Shown here piece after piece: positions 1 to 12,662 of a stretch of 64,000 nucleotides of DNA. The notes beneath the pieces were generated by a model that was not told where the DNA came from, did not search any database, and saw only the letters and a program-made list of their open reading frames with translations. The stretch comes from Paralvinella palmiformis. Its lineage: Eukaryota; Annelida; Polychaeta; Terebellida; Alvinellidae. The stretch lies in NCBI GenBank assembly GCA_025642065.1, contig JAODUP010000317.1, forward strand, positions 124,001-188,000. Direction: 5' to 3'. Position numbers and translations under genes: made by a program. Numbering within the stretch: position 1 is the stretch's first letter; every line of letters begins with the position of its first letter.

Positions 1-949
1 CGGGTACAAACATTATAGTTATCTTTATACAATATATATTATACTGTATAACCAAACCTGACGAACCTTCGCGAACGCGTTTAAAGTCTAACAATTGTCG
101 AAAGATGGAACTTTTATAATTTGATTTTTATCTTTTTATCTAGCCAATCATCCGAATGTATGGCCCAGTTCTGAGCAGTTCTGTTCTGGGCACCAGAGGG
201 CGGTATTCAAGCTACTTTTTATCCCGAGCGATTTTGTTATATGCTGATTACTCTTCACCCGTTTTTCAGAGATTGAGATCTTGTATCATATATGTTTCTG
301 GGAACAAATCTAGACTATAGGTTGGCAACAATACATCCTCATGATCAGATACAAGTTTAAAAGCGACACTCTGGGAGGATTTTAAAACTTGACCTATATA
401 ATTTAGGGTTTAGAATAATAAATAATGAATTTTAATGAGTAAACATCATAGCCCAAATCACAGACCCAACCAATATCATATTGAATGTTGTTTAAAACTC
501 TCGTCAGCATACATACAGACCTGCATGTAGCCGCTTTCATGTTGGGTGTGACATCTTTGTCGCGTACGAAAAGCGAATTACAGACTGATGAGTAGCCTAG
601 ACACATGTATAGGTATAGGTATATATGTGTCGATATGTGGAGGTGTAGAAATGTTATATTTAGATTGATATATGTATAGCTTATTTATATTTATGGAGGA
701 AGAGGTATCAAAGGATGTTTAGAGTTATTCATGTTCTGCGCTTGTGCCTCTCTATGTGTATCCTAAAACACACACACACATACACACACATTCTCTTTTC
801 TTTACATGGACATATTAATTCTATTCAAAATTAGTTTCGGCGAAGTTTGTTCTGAGCAGCATTAGCTTCGGTACGATCACCCCAAGTTCAGTTATTTCTT
901 ATATTTGTACTCGGTGACACATCTATTACAGGGGTTAGGCAAACTCATA
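1..949. other. Non-coding DNA, no gene seen
   Basis: AT-rich sequence with a short CA run near 770-790. The only reading frames are short and interrupted. It may be flank or older repeat next to the LINE remnant; I see no exon or RNA gene. Confidence 0.5.
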
Positions 950-3720
950 GTTCAGGTATAATGCAAAGTACATCAATAAATAATCAGATGGAGTGGAAAC
1001 TTAGGAAGGATAAGCGAGTCTGAAAAGGTGAGTTTTCAAATGGTGACGGAAAGAAACTATCCTATTTGATGACTTAACAAGTTCAGAGAGCTAATTCCAA
1101 AGAGTAGGGACAATAACTGAAAAAGCACGAGTCCCAGTATGAGTTTTAACCCTGGGAACAATCAACAAGGGAAAACCAGATGAACGGAGCTCTCTGGGCT
1201 TGGGTGCTAGAGAAAGCATGCAAAATAGATACGAAGGTTTTCCAGAAGAAAGATTTTGATAGGCAATGGTGCAGAGTTTGAAAATGATGCGAGATTGAAA
1301 AGGGAGCCAATGAAATGATTTCAGGAGTGGGACAGAATGGGAAAACCAAGGAGACCGTGTGACAATCCTAGCTAAGCACACATTCAAGTTTTAGAATATC
1401 CTTAGATGCAATGTTATAAAGAAGAGAGTTGCAGTAATCAAACCTACTAGTAATGAGTGCTGTAGCAATGGTTTGGGGGTCATGAATATGATAAAAGCAG
1501 GAGCGACATGTCAGAGAAGCATGTTTTCTGAAATTAAAATCGCTTTCAAATGTAACACCAAGATTGTGTACAGTGTTTGATGGTGTGATACTATACTAAG
1601 GATGTTCGTAGGGAAGAAATGAGTAAGTTTGCTGCGTTGTCTGGATGTGCCTATAATGATGAAATCTGTTTTGTTGGCATTGAACCTAAATTTATTATTT
1701 GTCATCCAGTCAGAGATATCACTGAGACAGTCACCTAGTTTTTTAAGGGAAAGATTAGTGTCTGCTGTGGATAAAGATATGTATACTTGGGTGTCATCTG
1801 CATATAAATGATGGTCTAATTTGTGGCTATGAATAAGAGAGTTTATACAGAATAAATAATAGTGGTCTAAGAACCTTGGGAAACACCGCAAAACACTGCC
1901 TTTGAAAAGCAGTTTCTTGTTTTAATTTATTGAAACCTATTTATTAAGAATGAACAGATCCAAGTGAGTGTTTTGCCTGATATGTCATACCAATCAGAGA
2001 GACGTTCTAGAAGAACAGAATAATAAATGGCGTCAAAAGCTTCAAATAAATTTAATAGTGTTAGTTCTGTGACCTTTCTTGTGTCCATATTTAGTGATAT
2101 GTCGTTATGAACTTCCTTCTAGTAGAGCGGTTTCTGTAGAGTGAAATTGTTTGTAAGCAGACTAAAAAACATTAAACAAGTGATTACAGTTTAAGTAAAC
2201 ATTCAAACAACAGATACAACCTTTTCTACTACTTTAGATATGAAAGTTAAATTAGAAATAGGTCTGTAGCTGTTTAGGTCATTGGCTGGTAAACATGGTT
2301 TCTTAATAAGAGGGTGTACAAAGGCAGGTATATTTAAAATGGGAAGGGAACACTCCGGAGCTTAGTGATTAATTTATTATCTTAGTAATTGGAACAATTA
2401 GTGTGTGAAGACAAGATTTTAGCCTAAATGAAGGGATAGGATCAAGTTCACAGGACTTATTAGGGGATGATAAAATCAGTTTAGAAACTTCAGTAAGTGA
2501 GGCTGGTTTAAACACTATCCAAGGGTGATGTACAACTGGAAAATCAATATTACAACTGGAAGCACAACCTGGGAAAGAAGCATGAATTCGGGTGATCTTA
2601 TCCTTGAAATGTTTGGAAAAATTATTTCAGAGTGAATTAGTTGAATCATGAGCTGGCAGAAAAACAGAAGCCTTTCTATGGAGAGTCCTATTTATACAGT
2701 TCCAGAGTTGACGAGGATTGTCGAAGTCATTGGAGATCATGTTTCTATAAAAGTCAGATTTAGCTTTATTCATGAGTCTATTGCAGAAATGGCACCCTTT
2801 AATATATCTAGACCTGTTACATTGTGTGCGTCATTTCCTCCATATGCGTTTTAAATATCGGCGACACACTGCGGTTAATAATAGCAGGTGTCATCCAAGG
2901 TGCAGGTGGTTTACCTTTTACGGATTTTGATCTGACAGGTGTGTGTTTGCCAAGTTAAGATTTAAGTGTAGTATGGTATTGTTCACGTAATTGTGATAAG
3001 TCAGCTTTACGGTTGGTGATAAATTCAGATTTTACTACGTCATCATTAAACGCAGTGAACGTCAATGCTGTGAATATACCGATAAAGAATAATACACTTA
3101 GAGTCAACTGGATTAGGCTTAAAATGTTATTTCTACTATGACAGCGAAATGATCCGATAAGCCATCTGTGTCAGTTAGTGTGTGAATATAATCCTGTGTA
3201 AACCGAGTTATGGGGAGATCCGGCCGGTGACCATGAATGTGTATGGAGAAAGAAACGTTTTGTTTTAAGTCAAAACTTGCTGAGATGTCATTAAATGTGG
3301 ATATGGCAGTAGACTGTGTATCCAAATGTAGGTCTAAATCACCAAGGATGAAAAATTCAGAATAAATAGTAACTACATTTTCTAGTAAATCATGAAAGTC
3401 AACAAAGAAGGATGAAGACATTGCAGGAGGACGATAAAAACATCTGAAGTAGCCAATAAACTAACAGTCAGAAATGTCAATCCAGATATCCTCGAAACTA
3501 TACTAGATCTGGACAAGGTGGGACTTTCCTTTACATTTGTTGGATATTCTTCTACTAATATCAAATCAGACAGGAAGGTTTTCAAACACAAATAAAGAAA
3601 CCAGTATGGAAAATATGTATTTATTCTAGTTGACTTGTTTATATCGTAGAATACAACAGACAGCACAACAGTGGAGACTTCAATGTGGGACAATATATAA
3701 CTCGGTTGAGCGCTCACAAT
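950..3720 (-). mobile_element. Decayed CR1/L2-like LINE (endonuclease, RT, C-terminal part)
   Basis: Read on the minus strand, 3717-3119 resembles the end of an APE-type endonuclease (ILGDLDLHLD, then TDGLSDHFAV). The part at 1891-1511 carries the reverse transcriptase signature HLYADDTQVYIS with WMTNNKFRFNANKT downstream. The part at 1387-1091 is the LINE C-terminus (HWLPFQSRI, ending VPTLWN). These come in the right order for a LINE but in different frames with stops, so the copy is dead. Its 3' tail (about 950-1160) recurs inverted at 30545-30800. Confidence 0.8.
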
Positions 3721-3832
3721 TACTGGTTTCCCGGATTCCTATTTTTGATCAGATCGATCAGAAATTACGCAGTAACTATGCCAGTATTATATAGCTGATA
3801 TTTGTTTTCCTTGCTAGAAATCTCTCTCTCTC

Positions 3833-3842
3833 TCTGTCTGTG

Positions 3843-3881
<39 letters not shown>

Positions 3882-3903
3882 ATATATATGTGTGTGTTCG
3901 TGT
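3833..3903. repeat. Compound (TC)n/(TA)n/(TG)n microsatellite
   Basis: Adjacent dinucleotide runs; the frames reading THTHTH or IYIY here are artefacts of the repeat. Confidence 0.9.
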
Positions 3904-4262
3904 GTAGCGGGGTGTAGCATATGCAAATGATCAGCGAAATAATGATAATATTCTTCAAGCATACCACGTCAAAGGCTTTAGGCATATATTTGATACATAA
4001 ACACAGCGAAAGAGTTATCCGTTATGAACGTGTGGCGTAATTAATTTCGCCAATATATCGTTTAATTGATGATCAGATCGATTTTACTGTTCTACCAATC
4101 TGGCGTAGCCGAGCCTAAACTATTATGCATACGAGCAAGATACTAATATCTTAATTAATTCTCTTTGGACAGGTAACACCGAATATTTCTAATCTACTCG
4201 ATGATAATGGCGAATAAATAGCGATAACGTGAATAGACCAATTCTGACGCTTTTTGCTGATA

Positions 4263-6472
4263 CTATGAATACCAAATCGGATCTTCTGCGTATCTGTCTA
4301 ATGAACATCTTCGTCGGAAGGTTTGTCCGCCTTGTCTTATCCACTTGTTACCAACTAGAATAAATAAAATATATAGCATTTGTTGTCTGTAAAATATCAA
4401 TCACTTTCTCTCTGTGTGTGTGTAAAACTCTCTGTGTGTGTGTGTGTGTGTTTTTCTCCCCCCTCTCTGCGTGTGTGTGGGGGAGGGGGTGTGCCCCGTG
4501 CGTGCGTGAGTGTGTAAAGAGACTGTGTCAGTTTTCAATATACATAATCATGTGGCCGAACTATATTGACCCTGAAATGCGCAAAACGATGCGCAGTGAT
4601 ACAAAAATAAATGCTGACCGTGCTACGTGTCTATCTGGGAATTCTGGTATAAATATTGCTGGCAAAGTAAATACTTTAGACACATGCACTTGATAAAGGT
4701 TCCTTATAACCGAAACTAGTCGTGCTATTTGGGGCTGAGTGAAAATACTATTATTTCTGCTATTGTCGGAGGTATTATAACTATTATCATAATATTATAT
4801 GTACTGATATATATGCTTTATTTCCAGTTATAGCTGCGTTATATATGTACTAATATATATAATTTGTTTTCTATTTAGGTAATGATAGTTTGGTCATAAT
4901 TATGTAAGAATTATAAACATCACGAAAACCTGAGCCCACGCCTTTATTATATGTAACACACACACACAGCGCCATAACAACAGGTGTCCCAAATTCACAT
5001 GGTGACTGAATTTTCATTTCTGGCTAAATCGGTTTCTAGTTTAAGTGAAACAAACCTTATCTCTAAACTTATCTTTCATAAGGTCATGAATGTTGTTTTT
5101 AACTTTTAATCTACTTTATCAGAATCACCAATATAAAACACGAATGCCTTTTTTTTATTATTATTATTTTTAAGACACTGAAAGATGTATCATCATTCTT
5201 ACCCCACTTTTGACCAAGTAACAATGGACAGCCAGCGTGTAAGGTTTTAGCGTCTCCCCTCTCTCCAGCCAAGTCAAAATTAAACCAGAAAGCAGCAGCA
5301 TTCTAGAAGAAAAGAAAAAACACATTTTGAACAAATCTGTTTTGAAGACCCAGTGAATGACAGAAATTAAATCTATCTACTAATTGAATTATGGATTTCT
5401 CAAAGTAAATTATGCCATGTATTAATATAGATTTATTATTATTATTAGGCTCAAAAAATGAAATATCTGTAAAACCTCTGTGTGTGTGTGTGTGTGTGTA
5501 TGTGTTTGTGTCGCCGATTTAAAGTCTACCTCGTATTGTAAACATGGCGACTTAACATACCTTAATCGGAGGTACCCGTACGCCAACTTGTGGGAATACT
5601 GTGGCGCCACCTGCCGTTGGATTTGTTAGCTGAAAGAAGATCATATAATAGCGGCTCGGCTTTTATGAAGTGTGTTCCAGAGTGCGTTAAAAATAAATTG
5701 ATACGGTAATAAAATTAGCACAAACATCATGTTTAGATGTGTTAGTTATGCATTGATCCGAGACATCTGTCAACTGATCATACGACAATCTTGCCCTCTT
5801 AGAAAACAAAATGTAACTTCAACTTGGGTGACTAAATCTCACTTACATAAAACATAAAAGTTGAGATCCTGTCTCCGGTGCCCATCAAAGGAAGGGGAAG
5901 CTTATTTAGCATATCATTCTGCTAAAACGAAAACATCATTTGGTAGAAACAATAACACATTTCTGCTATCTGAAAGAAACACTTACTGACTGACTGACTG
6001 ACTGACTGACTGACTGACTCACTCCCTCATTCGTTCACTCACTCACTCGCATTGCCTAATTTTACATAAATCTTAAATGTTAATTAAGACTATATAGTCG
6101 GAAAATTATCGCTGTAGCATCAGCTTTTTAAATCACCGGAGCAGCTCTAAGGGTAAATTCGCCAGGTGGTCTACGGTAACGCGTCTGAGTGCGCGAAAGC
6201 AGACGATCGAAATGTTTTTTTTTCTTCTGTATTTTCGTTAAAACCTACGCCATATTGAAATCTTACATCATAATAGTCGTAATGTGGTTCATATTGTCCT
6301 CCTATACCGTAGCTCACAACCTGTAAGATAATTTATTTATTTATTAATTTTAATTATTTTCATTTGACATCCACAGAGTGGAGAAAACATTTTATAATAT
6401 ATTACATTGTGTGGCAACAATGATCTAAATATACTATATAAAATGGCATAATGATGATGATGATGATGATCA

Positions 6473-6516
<44 letters not shown>

Positions 6517-7139
6517 TATATTTAATAAAGTGCCCTTATTAGCAGGAGCCATTCAAAGGCGCTGTACAAATAATATGTAATATAATAATAACCCAAATAA
6601 TATGTCTGTAAAACCCTATAAGAGATTTAAAAGATAATTATTATTTATATGTGAAAGCAACATTGAATAAATGTGTTTTTATAACGGATTTAAAATTTTC
6701 AAGAGACGACGCATTTCTAATATCTATCGGTAATATGGTAAAATATACATGTACCGAAGAAACTGGAAACATTTGATGATATATTATATTATATGGAACA
6801 AGATAATATCGCAGATATAGTATCAGGGATATAATTAAAATGACTTTGTGGGCAGATAGACTAAGAGAGTGTTACTCGGAGTACGGCTTAATAAAGAGGT
6901 CGCGGAATTATCAGTGAACGGATCAAGTCCACGTGGACATTGTCGTCTGACTGATTGCGATATATTGATTTTAGATCGATATAAAAACCACAAGAGATGG
7001 GTGAGACATCATGAGTAATAAATCGTCAAATAGCGTACCCAGTACAACAATGTTATACGTAATATTTTGTGATAATAAAATGAGTAATTCAATTCACACA
7101 TAAATCTATCCAATCATAACACACACGCGCGCACACATG

Positions 7140-7172
<33 letters not shown>

Positions 7173-9912
7173 TCCCCCACAAACTCAATTTCAATGTCAA
7201 TCATTAATACCTGGAATGCCTCAGCGTCGGCGTATTGGCTCCTGTAGGTGGTAGACAATCCGGTTATATCGGCGACTTTTTGTGAAATCTTCAGTATCTC
7301 CGGATCAAAGTCGAAGAGCCACGAGCTGATGAAATGACACGTAAATTCAGTTTAATCACAGAACAATGGCGGCAAACTGTTAAATGTTTCTTCACCCGTC
7401 ACAAGGGAACATCCTCCCCCCCCCCGGAAAAATTAACTTACAGTTTACTAATTCTTTCATCACTGGTCAGGTTTAAGGTTGGATCTCCCACTTGGGCTCT
7501 GAAAAGCTGAAATTAGGTCAAATCAGATTAGTGACGATCCGATGCGATCGAGATTTTGTTATTCCATGGCCATTTCTGTGCCCGTGGAAAGCTAATTGAG
7601 ACAAGTTAATGCGGTGAAATGTGAGATGAAACAGTCTTTAAAATAATAATAATAATATTGTAGATTTAACAAAAGGTCCTTACTAGCAGGAGTCATTCAA
7701 AGGCGCTGTAAAATGATATTACTCAATTATATATCAAAATTATTAACTGAAATTATCAATAAACATCATAGAACCCGACTTGAGGTATCTGTAGCCATTC
7801 GTGCTACTAGTTTTGACAATGACGAGCAGAATACAATCAGAAGTTAACAATTAGTACCGTATAGCTCCAAAATACAGATTTTATAATATAAAAAGATTAA
7901 TAAGAAACATTATTAAACCATTACATGATAAGTAACTATGTACGTGTCCTGAACAGTTATATCAGTGAGTGGGTGGGTGAGTAAGTGAGTGAGCCAGTCA
8001 GGTGTTTGTTTATTTCCAGCTCTGATTTCACCTGGGATACATCACCAAGGGCGTACTGACTCCCTAGGAAAATTATATGATAAAGCAGAAGTAATTTATT
8101 GATGAATGAAACATGCCGTAGACACCGGAAATACTGGCAATCTACCGCAAGAGCTGTGCAGCATTTCTGCGGTGAACGTAGCTCGGAAATGCCCAAATCA
8201 TATTTGTTTACTGTTTAAATGCACAAGGATGGCGGAACCGTATTGTGTAATCTTTTCATTACCGGCTGATAAACCACGAATGAAATTCAGACTGTTAATT
8301 GTGTATGGTACTAAAGACATATACATAATAACTCGTGAGAGTGTATACATCTCTTAAGATGGAAAACTTTGAATATATATCAACATGTAGTCATAGGCGT
8401 ATCAACAGTAGTTCTGCATTGGTGACTGAAGTCACGCATTGCGTGCTTGCACACACGCACACACACGCACACACACACACACACATATCCAAGTGAAACA
8501 CAAAATGTCTCACCCCTGGGAATGCTTTTTCCCTCATCAGTTCAGCCTGTTTATCAGTAATGACATCTATAAAGAGTGATATTCTGGGATTAAAGCAGTG
8601 TATTTCTTCCTTGTATTGTACATATGGCAGAGTTCCTTTCCGATAAACACATATCAAGTCTTTGTTGACTAGTATATCCTGTAGATAAAACAACAAAACG
8701 GCGTAACGGTCATGTAAAAGTCAGTGAATGAAATTTTGGCTAGGTGTGTATGTGGGGGGGGGGGTGAGCAGCTACAAACCAGAGACACGCGCACACACAG
8801 ACACACACACAGACACGCATACAGACAAAGAGAGAGAGAGAGAGAGAACAGATACAAAATGTGCTTAAACAAACAAAACGAATCTTATCATGTCATTATG
8901 TAACATATAACTAGCTTCACATTTAATCTTTTTCAGTTTATCAAATTATAGTCTTTGTATATATATATATATATATATATATAGAAGAAGAGAGAGAGAG
9001 AGAGAGACTGTACAGTATAATGCTCACGTTCTTTATGTTGTCTCCTCTACAGAGCGCCTCATAATATTCAAGTGATTTATCCTTGGCACTCTTCCAGTAG
9101 TATTTCTGTATACCATAAGTTCCGCTTTTTTTCTGAACCTCGATGTTTCGTTGAAACAGGACCATCTCCGATTTGACGTCTTTGTTCTGTGGATCTGAAA
9201 CAGGCCGAAATTAGCGCATCACATCGAACATCTTCACGTGTCCGATATTCGGCGATAGACCAATGTTAAACAGGTACTCGTGGAGTACTGTTTCTATGTC
9301 ATAACAACAACAACGACAACAACAACAACAACAACATTTACCTTCCTGTAGTATTTTGTGAGCCGTTATCCACGCTCTCTCGTAATCTTCGGCCTGGAAA
9401 ATAATGAACGAGTCAACGATGATGATTGTCGTTTTACGGCCACTTTCGTGCACACGGTAGGCTAAATGGGCCGAGCGACCTCCAAGAGGTAATGAGGAGA
9501 AGTCAAAGATGAAACGACCTTCAGATATGTCCACGCCGGGATTCGAATACGGGTGGTAGTTTATCTGTGGTCCAACGCGCTACCGCTAGACCACGGAAGA
9601 GTACTGAACGAGTCAATGGTTTGTCTGTTTGGCCGAGGGGCCATACGACTGAGAGTCAATTACCCGGGTGAACAGCCCCAAAATACAGGTAACTCGGTAC
9701 GATTCCATACCACATCTGGAGATTAACGGCCCAAAAATTCCCTTCTTATGGGAACATCACATAAACACAGTTACCTTCATTCGATTAGAACCCAGAATTG
9801 CATATATGGAGCACAGTGCTCTATCCCCTGTGCCATCGGAGTTTCCGGTGTCGGAATTTCTAGAGTTGTGGGTGTATGTGTGTGTGGGTGTGAGTGTATG
9901 TTAACAAGTCGA

Positions 9913-9961
<49 letters not shown>

Positions 9962-12528
9962 ATATAATGATAGATAGATAGATAGATAGATAGATGAGAG
10001 AGAGAGAGAGAAATGTGTGTGTGTGTGTCTGTGTGCACGCGGCGGGTTGAATGTAATTCAGTTTGTGTTTTGACGATAACGAAACGATCGCTTACAAGTT
10101 TATAGATAGTCATCATATTTGTATACGCCTCTTTGGCTTCTTCCGGTTCCGGTACACCGGCCCTCAGGAACGTCTCGAACCAGGACATGGCCGAACTGTG
10201 ATCGATATTCATGAAGACTCTTCCCATTTCGAGGAAGTCTTCCTTGTTCATTCCCTGCTTGGCACTTATATTGTAGATCCGGCCGTGGGCTAACTCTTCC
10301 GTGGGAAGGCGGTAAGTCTTCTGGAGACGGGCTAGTCCCAGTATGGCGCCTCGGTAATCCGTATCATCCGGAATGGCGACCCCTCTTTGGACAGCTGCCG
10401 ATCGAACAGCTGGAAAATGAATACATCCACCAGTAAGCTTGTAGCAGTTGTAAAGAAACGAAATGACATGTCCATTTACAGCCAAACTTTGGAAGGAAAC
10501 AAATGACATGGGGATATAACACTGAGCTGCCCACCAACGAGCATATCCCATTAACAGTTATATCCCACCAACAGTCGTATCCCACCAACGGGCATATCCC
10601 ATTAACAGTTGTATCCCATCAACAGTCATATCCCACCAACGAGCATATCCCACTAACAGTTGTATCTCATCAACAGTCATATCCCACCAACGAGCATATC
10701 CCACTAACAGTTGTATCTCATCAACATTCATATCCCACCAACGAGCATATCCCACTAACAGTTGTATCTCATCAACAGTCATATCCCACCAACGAGCATA
10801 TCCCACTAACAGTTGTATCTCATCAACAGTCATATCCCACCAACGAGCATATCCCATTAACAGTTGTATCTCATCAATAGTCATATCCCACCAACGGTCA
10901 TATCCATCAACAGTTTTAACAGTCGTATCCCCCCCATTTTAACAGTTCCCCTAAAACCCTACCAACAGTCGTATCCCATCAACAGTCATATCCCATCAAC
11001 AGTCATATCTCATCAACAGTCGTATCCCGCAACAGCCCCATCCCTCCAACAGCCATATCCCACCAACAGCCCCATTCCTCCAACAGCCATATATCATCAA
11101 CAGTCATATCCCACCAACGGGCATATCCCATTAACAGTTGTATCTCATCAACAGTCATATCCCACCAACGGTCATATCTCATCAACAGTTATATCCCATC
11201 AACAGTCGTATCCCGCCAACAGCCCCATTCCTGCAACAGCCATATCCCATCAACAGTCATATCCTACCAACAGTCGTATCCCATCAACAGTCATATCCCA
11301 TCAACAGTCATATCTCATCAACAGTCGTATCCCGCTAACAGCCCCATCCCTCCAACAGCCATATCCCACCAACAGCCCCATTCCTCCAACAGCCATATAT
11401 CATCAACAGTCATATCACACCAACAGTCATATCCCATCAAGAGTCATATCTCATCAACAGTTATATCCCCCCAACAGCCATATCCTGCCAACAGCCCCAT
11501 TCCTCCAACAGCCATATCTCATCAACAGTCATATCCCACCAACAGTTATGTCCCATCAAGAGTCCTATCCCACCAACAGTCATATCCCATCAACAGTCGT
11601 ATCCCGCCAACAGCAATAACCCAGTATTAACTAGTTTACCTGAGAAGTGATCCTTTCTAGACGCCAAGTTTGACAACTCTCTCCAATCCTTAATTAGGTT
11701 GAATGCGTTTACCGGATGTTCAACGGTTTCCGTGATGTATTTGTTCCACTCTAAGGGATCCAATGTCTCCTTGAGGTCGGACCAAGATGTTATTCTATCT
11801 AACTGACTGGAAACAAAACACAGGAAAATAGTCATCGCATACAATGACTTAACATGGAATATCGCTATTCACACGCGCGCGCGCTTACGCACACCCGCAT
11901 GCACGCACGAATGTGCATGCACGCTCACACCCATATACATGTATATGGATATTGTATTATATACACATAGATCACATAGATCAGATCAGAATCATTCATG
12001 CACACACATACACACACATATATATATAGCTATTGTATTATTTACACATGGATCAGATCAGGATTAGATTGAAAATGGCTGCAAGAAACAACCGGACGCT
12101 ACCAAAACAAAACGAATTTCGTTCAAGGTTACAGCTGCGCGACTTATTTTATTACCAAAAGTATTCGCGCATCAAAATTCCCACAAAACAAAGAGGATAA
12201 AATCAACAACTCCGCTCAGTTGATGAGGAGATGGCGTGCAAATTAGAATGGTAGATATGAGGGGGGGGGGAGCCTTTCCACCGATCATATCGCGTATCAT
12301 CATACCACAATAACATCGACCGAAGAGAACGTACTTTTTGATTGTTTTAAGCCTTTCCTCTTCGTTCGCTATATATGCCTGGACCTTCTCGACCAACCAG
12401 TCTTCGTGCTGAACTAACGCCTTTAAATTGGCAATCGAGTCAAACACTTCACCGTCGACCTGCCTCACCAGACCTATTACGATGAGGTATACGAGTCCGA
12501 GTGCCGGAAATAGGTTTCGCTGTTCCAT
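4263..12528 (-). CDS. P4HA: Collagen prolyl 4-hydroxylase subunit alpha, copy A (13 exons, complete)
   Basis: Alpha subunit of prolyl 4-hydroxylase, an ER-lumen 2-oxoglutarate/Fe(II) dioxygenase that hydroxylates prolines in collagen-like chains and normally pairs with protein disulfide isomerase. Exons on the minus strand: 12335-12528, 11640-11806, 10096-10409, 9342-9393, 9028-9194, 8514-8678, 7442-7506, 7211-7325, 6267-6320, 5847-5918, 5561-5629, 5203-5302, 4263-4354. They sum to 1626 nt (541 aa plus stop; vertebrate P4HA is about 530) with GT-AG borders and consistent phases. Residues 1-26 form a signal peptide. The N-terminal and peptide-binding/TPR region follows (VEHPVNAF, then LARLQKTY). 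The catalytic domain starts near YEALCRGD. Iron ligands are His426 and Asp428 (EPHYD) and His500 (TLHAG); Lys510 (GQKW) would bind 2-oxoglutarate, ten residues after the distal His as in the family. GGATVFP is present. The start ATG lies in AAACATGG. An ATTAAA at 4061-4066 is a possible poly(A) signal. Confidence 0.94.
5984..6058 (+). repeat. (CTGA)n then (ACTC)n tetranucleotide arrays
   Basis: About nine CTGA units, then imperfect ACTC units, in the intron between P4HA-A exons 9 and 10. Confidence 0.85.
6450..6580 (+). repeat. (ATG)n/(AAT)n array followed by a short interspersed hairpin repeat
   Basis: Trinucleotide runs lead into a unit with AGCAGGAGCCATTCAAAGG and CGCTGTACAAATAATATG. The same unit occurs at 7645-7715 and, inverted, at 28690-28765, so this is an interspersed repeat with an AAT-rich edge. 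It lies in P4HA-A intron 8. Confidence 0.7.
7645..7720 (+). repeat. Copy of the short hairpin repeat
   Basis: Carries AGCAGGAGTCATTCAAAGG and CGCTGTAAAATGATATT after a short AAT run, matching 6510-6580. Located in P4HA-A intron 6. Confidence 0.65.
8950..9012. repeat. (TA)n(GA)n microsatellite
   Basis: Runs of TA then GA ending about 15 nt from the P4HA-A exon 5 donor (exon ends at 9028). Confidence 0.9.
9418..9598 (-). mobile_element. tRNA-derived SINE, family 1
   Basis: Minus strand begins with a tRNA-like head (box A in TGGTCTAGCGGTAGCGCG, box B near GTATTCGAATC). Then comes a body with TTTCATCTTTGACTTC, GGTCGCTCGGCCCATTTAG and GTGGCCGTAAAAC, and an ATC-rich tail. It lies in P4HA-A intron 3 in gene orientation, its tail about 25 nt upstream of exon 4. 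Confidence 0.9.
9640..9860 (-). repeat. Probable tRNA-like SINE remnant
   Basis: The minus strand from about 9850 reads ATGGCACAGGGGATAGAGCA and later GGGTTCTAATCGAATG, resembling degenerate box A and box B spacing. Diverged and tail-less; only a likely remnant. Confidence 0.35.
9916..10031. repeat. Compound (TA)n(GATA)n(GA)n(TG)n microsatellite
   Basis: Four repeat types in a row within P4HA-A intron 3, about 65 nt beyond the exon 3 donor on the minus strand. Confidence 0.95.
10525..11622 (+). repeat. Minisatellite, about 17-bp subunits with 51-bp higher-order units
   Basis: Units like CATATCCCACCAACAG recur for 1.1 kb. From about 10620 to 10880 groups of three subunits form a regular 51-bp repeat; 11000-11620 is less regular. 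It fills nearly all of P4HA-A intron 2 (10410-11639). Because 51 is a multiple of three, long open frames exist on both strands, but they are repeat artefacts. Confidence 0.95.
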
Positions 12529-12539
12529 GTTTACTATTA

Positions 12540-12566
12540 CTATTATTATTATTATTATTATTATTA
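12540..12566. repeat. (ATT)n microsatellite just upstream of the P4HA-A start codon
   Basis: Trinucleotide run 12-40 nt 5' of the ATG, probably in the 5' UTR or promoter. Confidence 0.85.
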
Positions 12567-12662
12567 ATTTTTGTTTATAATAATTGCCCTTCGTGGCGTC
12601 GATGATCTCTCTCGTCTCGTGATGGTCGTTTCTCGTCTGTTCTGGTTATTAGTTCACTCTTA

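Noticed and set aside
4418..4693. 91-codon plus-strand frame
   Set aside because: The first half is a TG microsatellite; the rest has no recognisable domain and no splice context.
10503..11619. Long open frames on both strands (up to about 250 codons)
   Set aside because: They are translations of a tandem repeat whose 51-bp period is a multiple of three; they lie inside P4HA-A intron 2 and show no domain.
10525..11622. CRISPR-like array
   Set aside because: Repeats are contiguous and degenerate without unique spacers, and the genome is eukaryotic.
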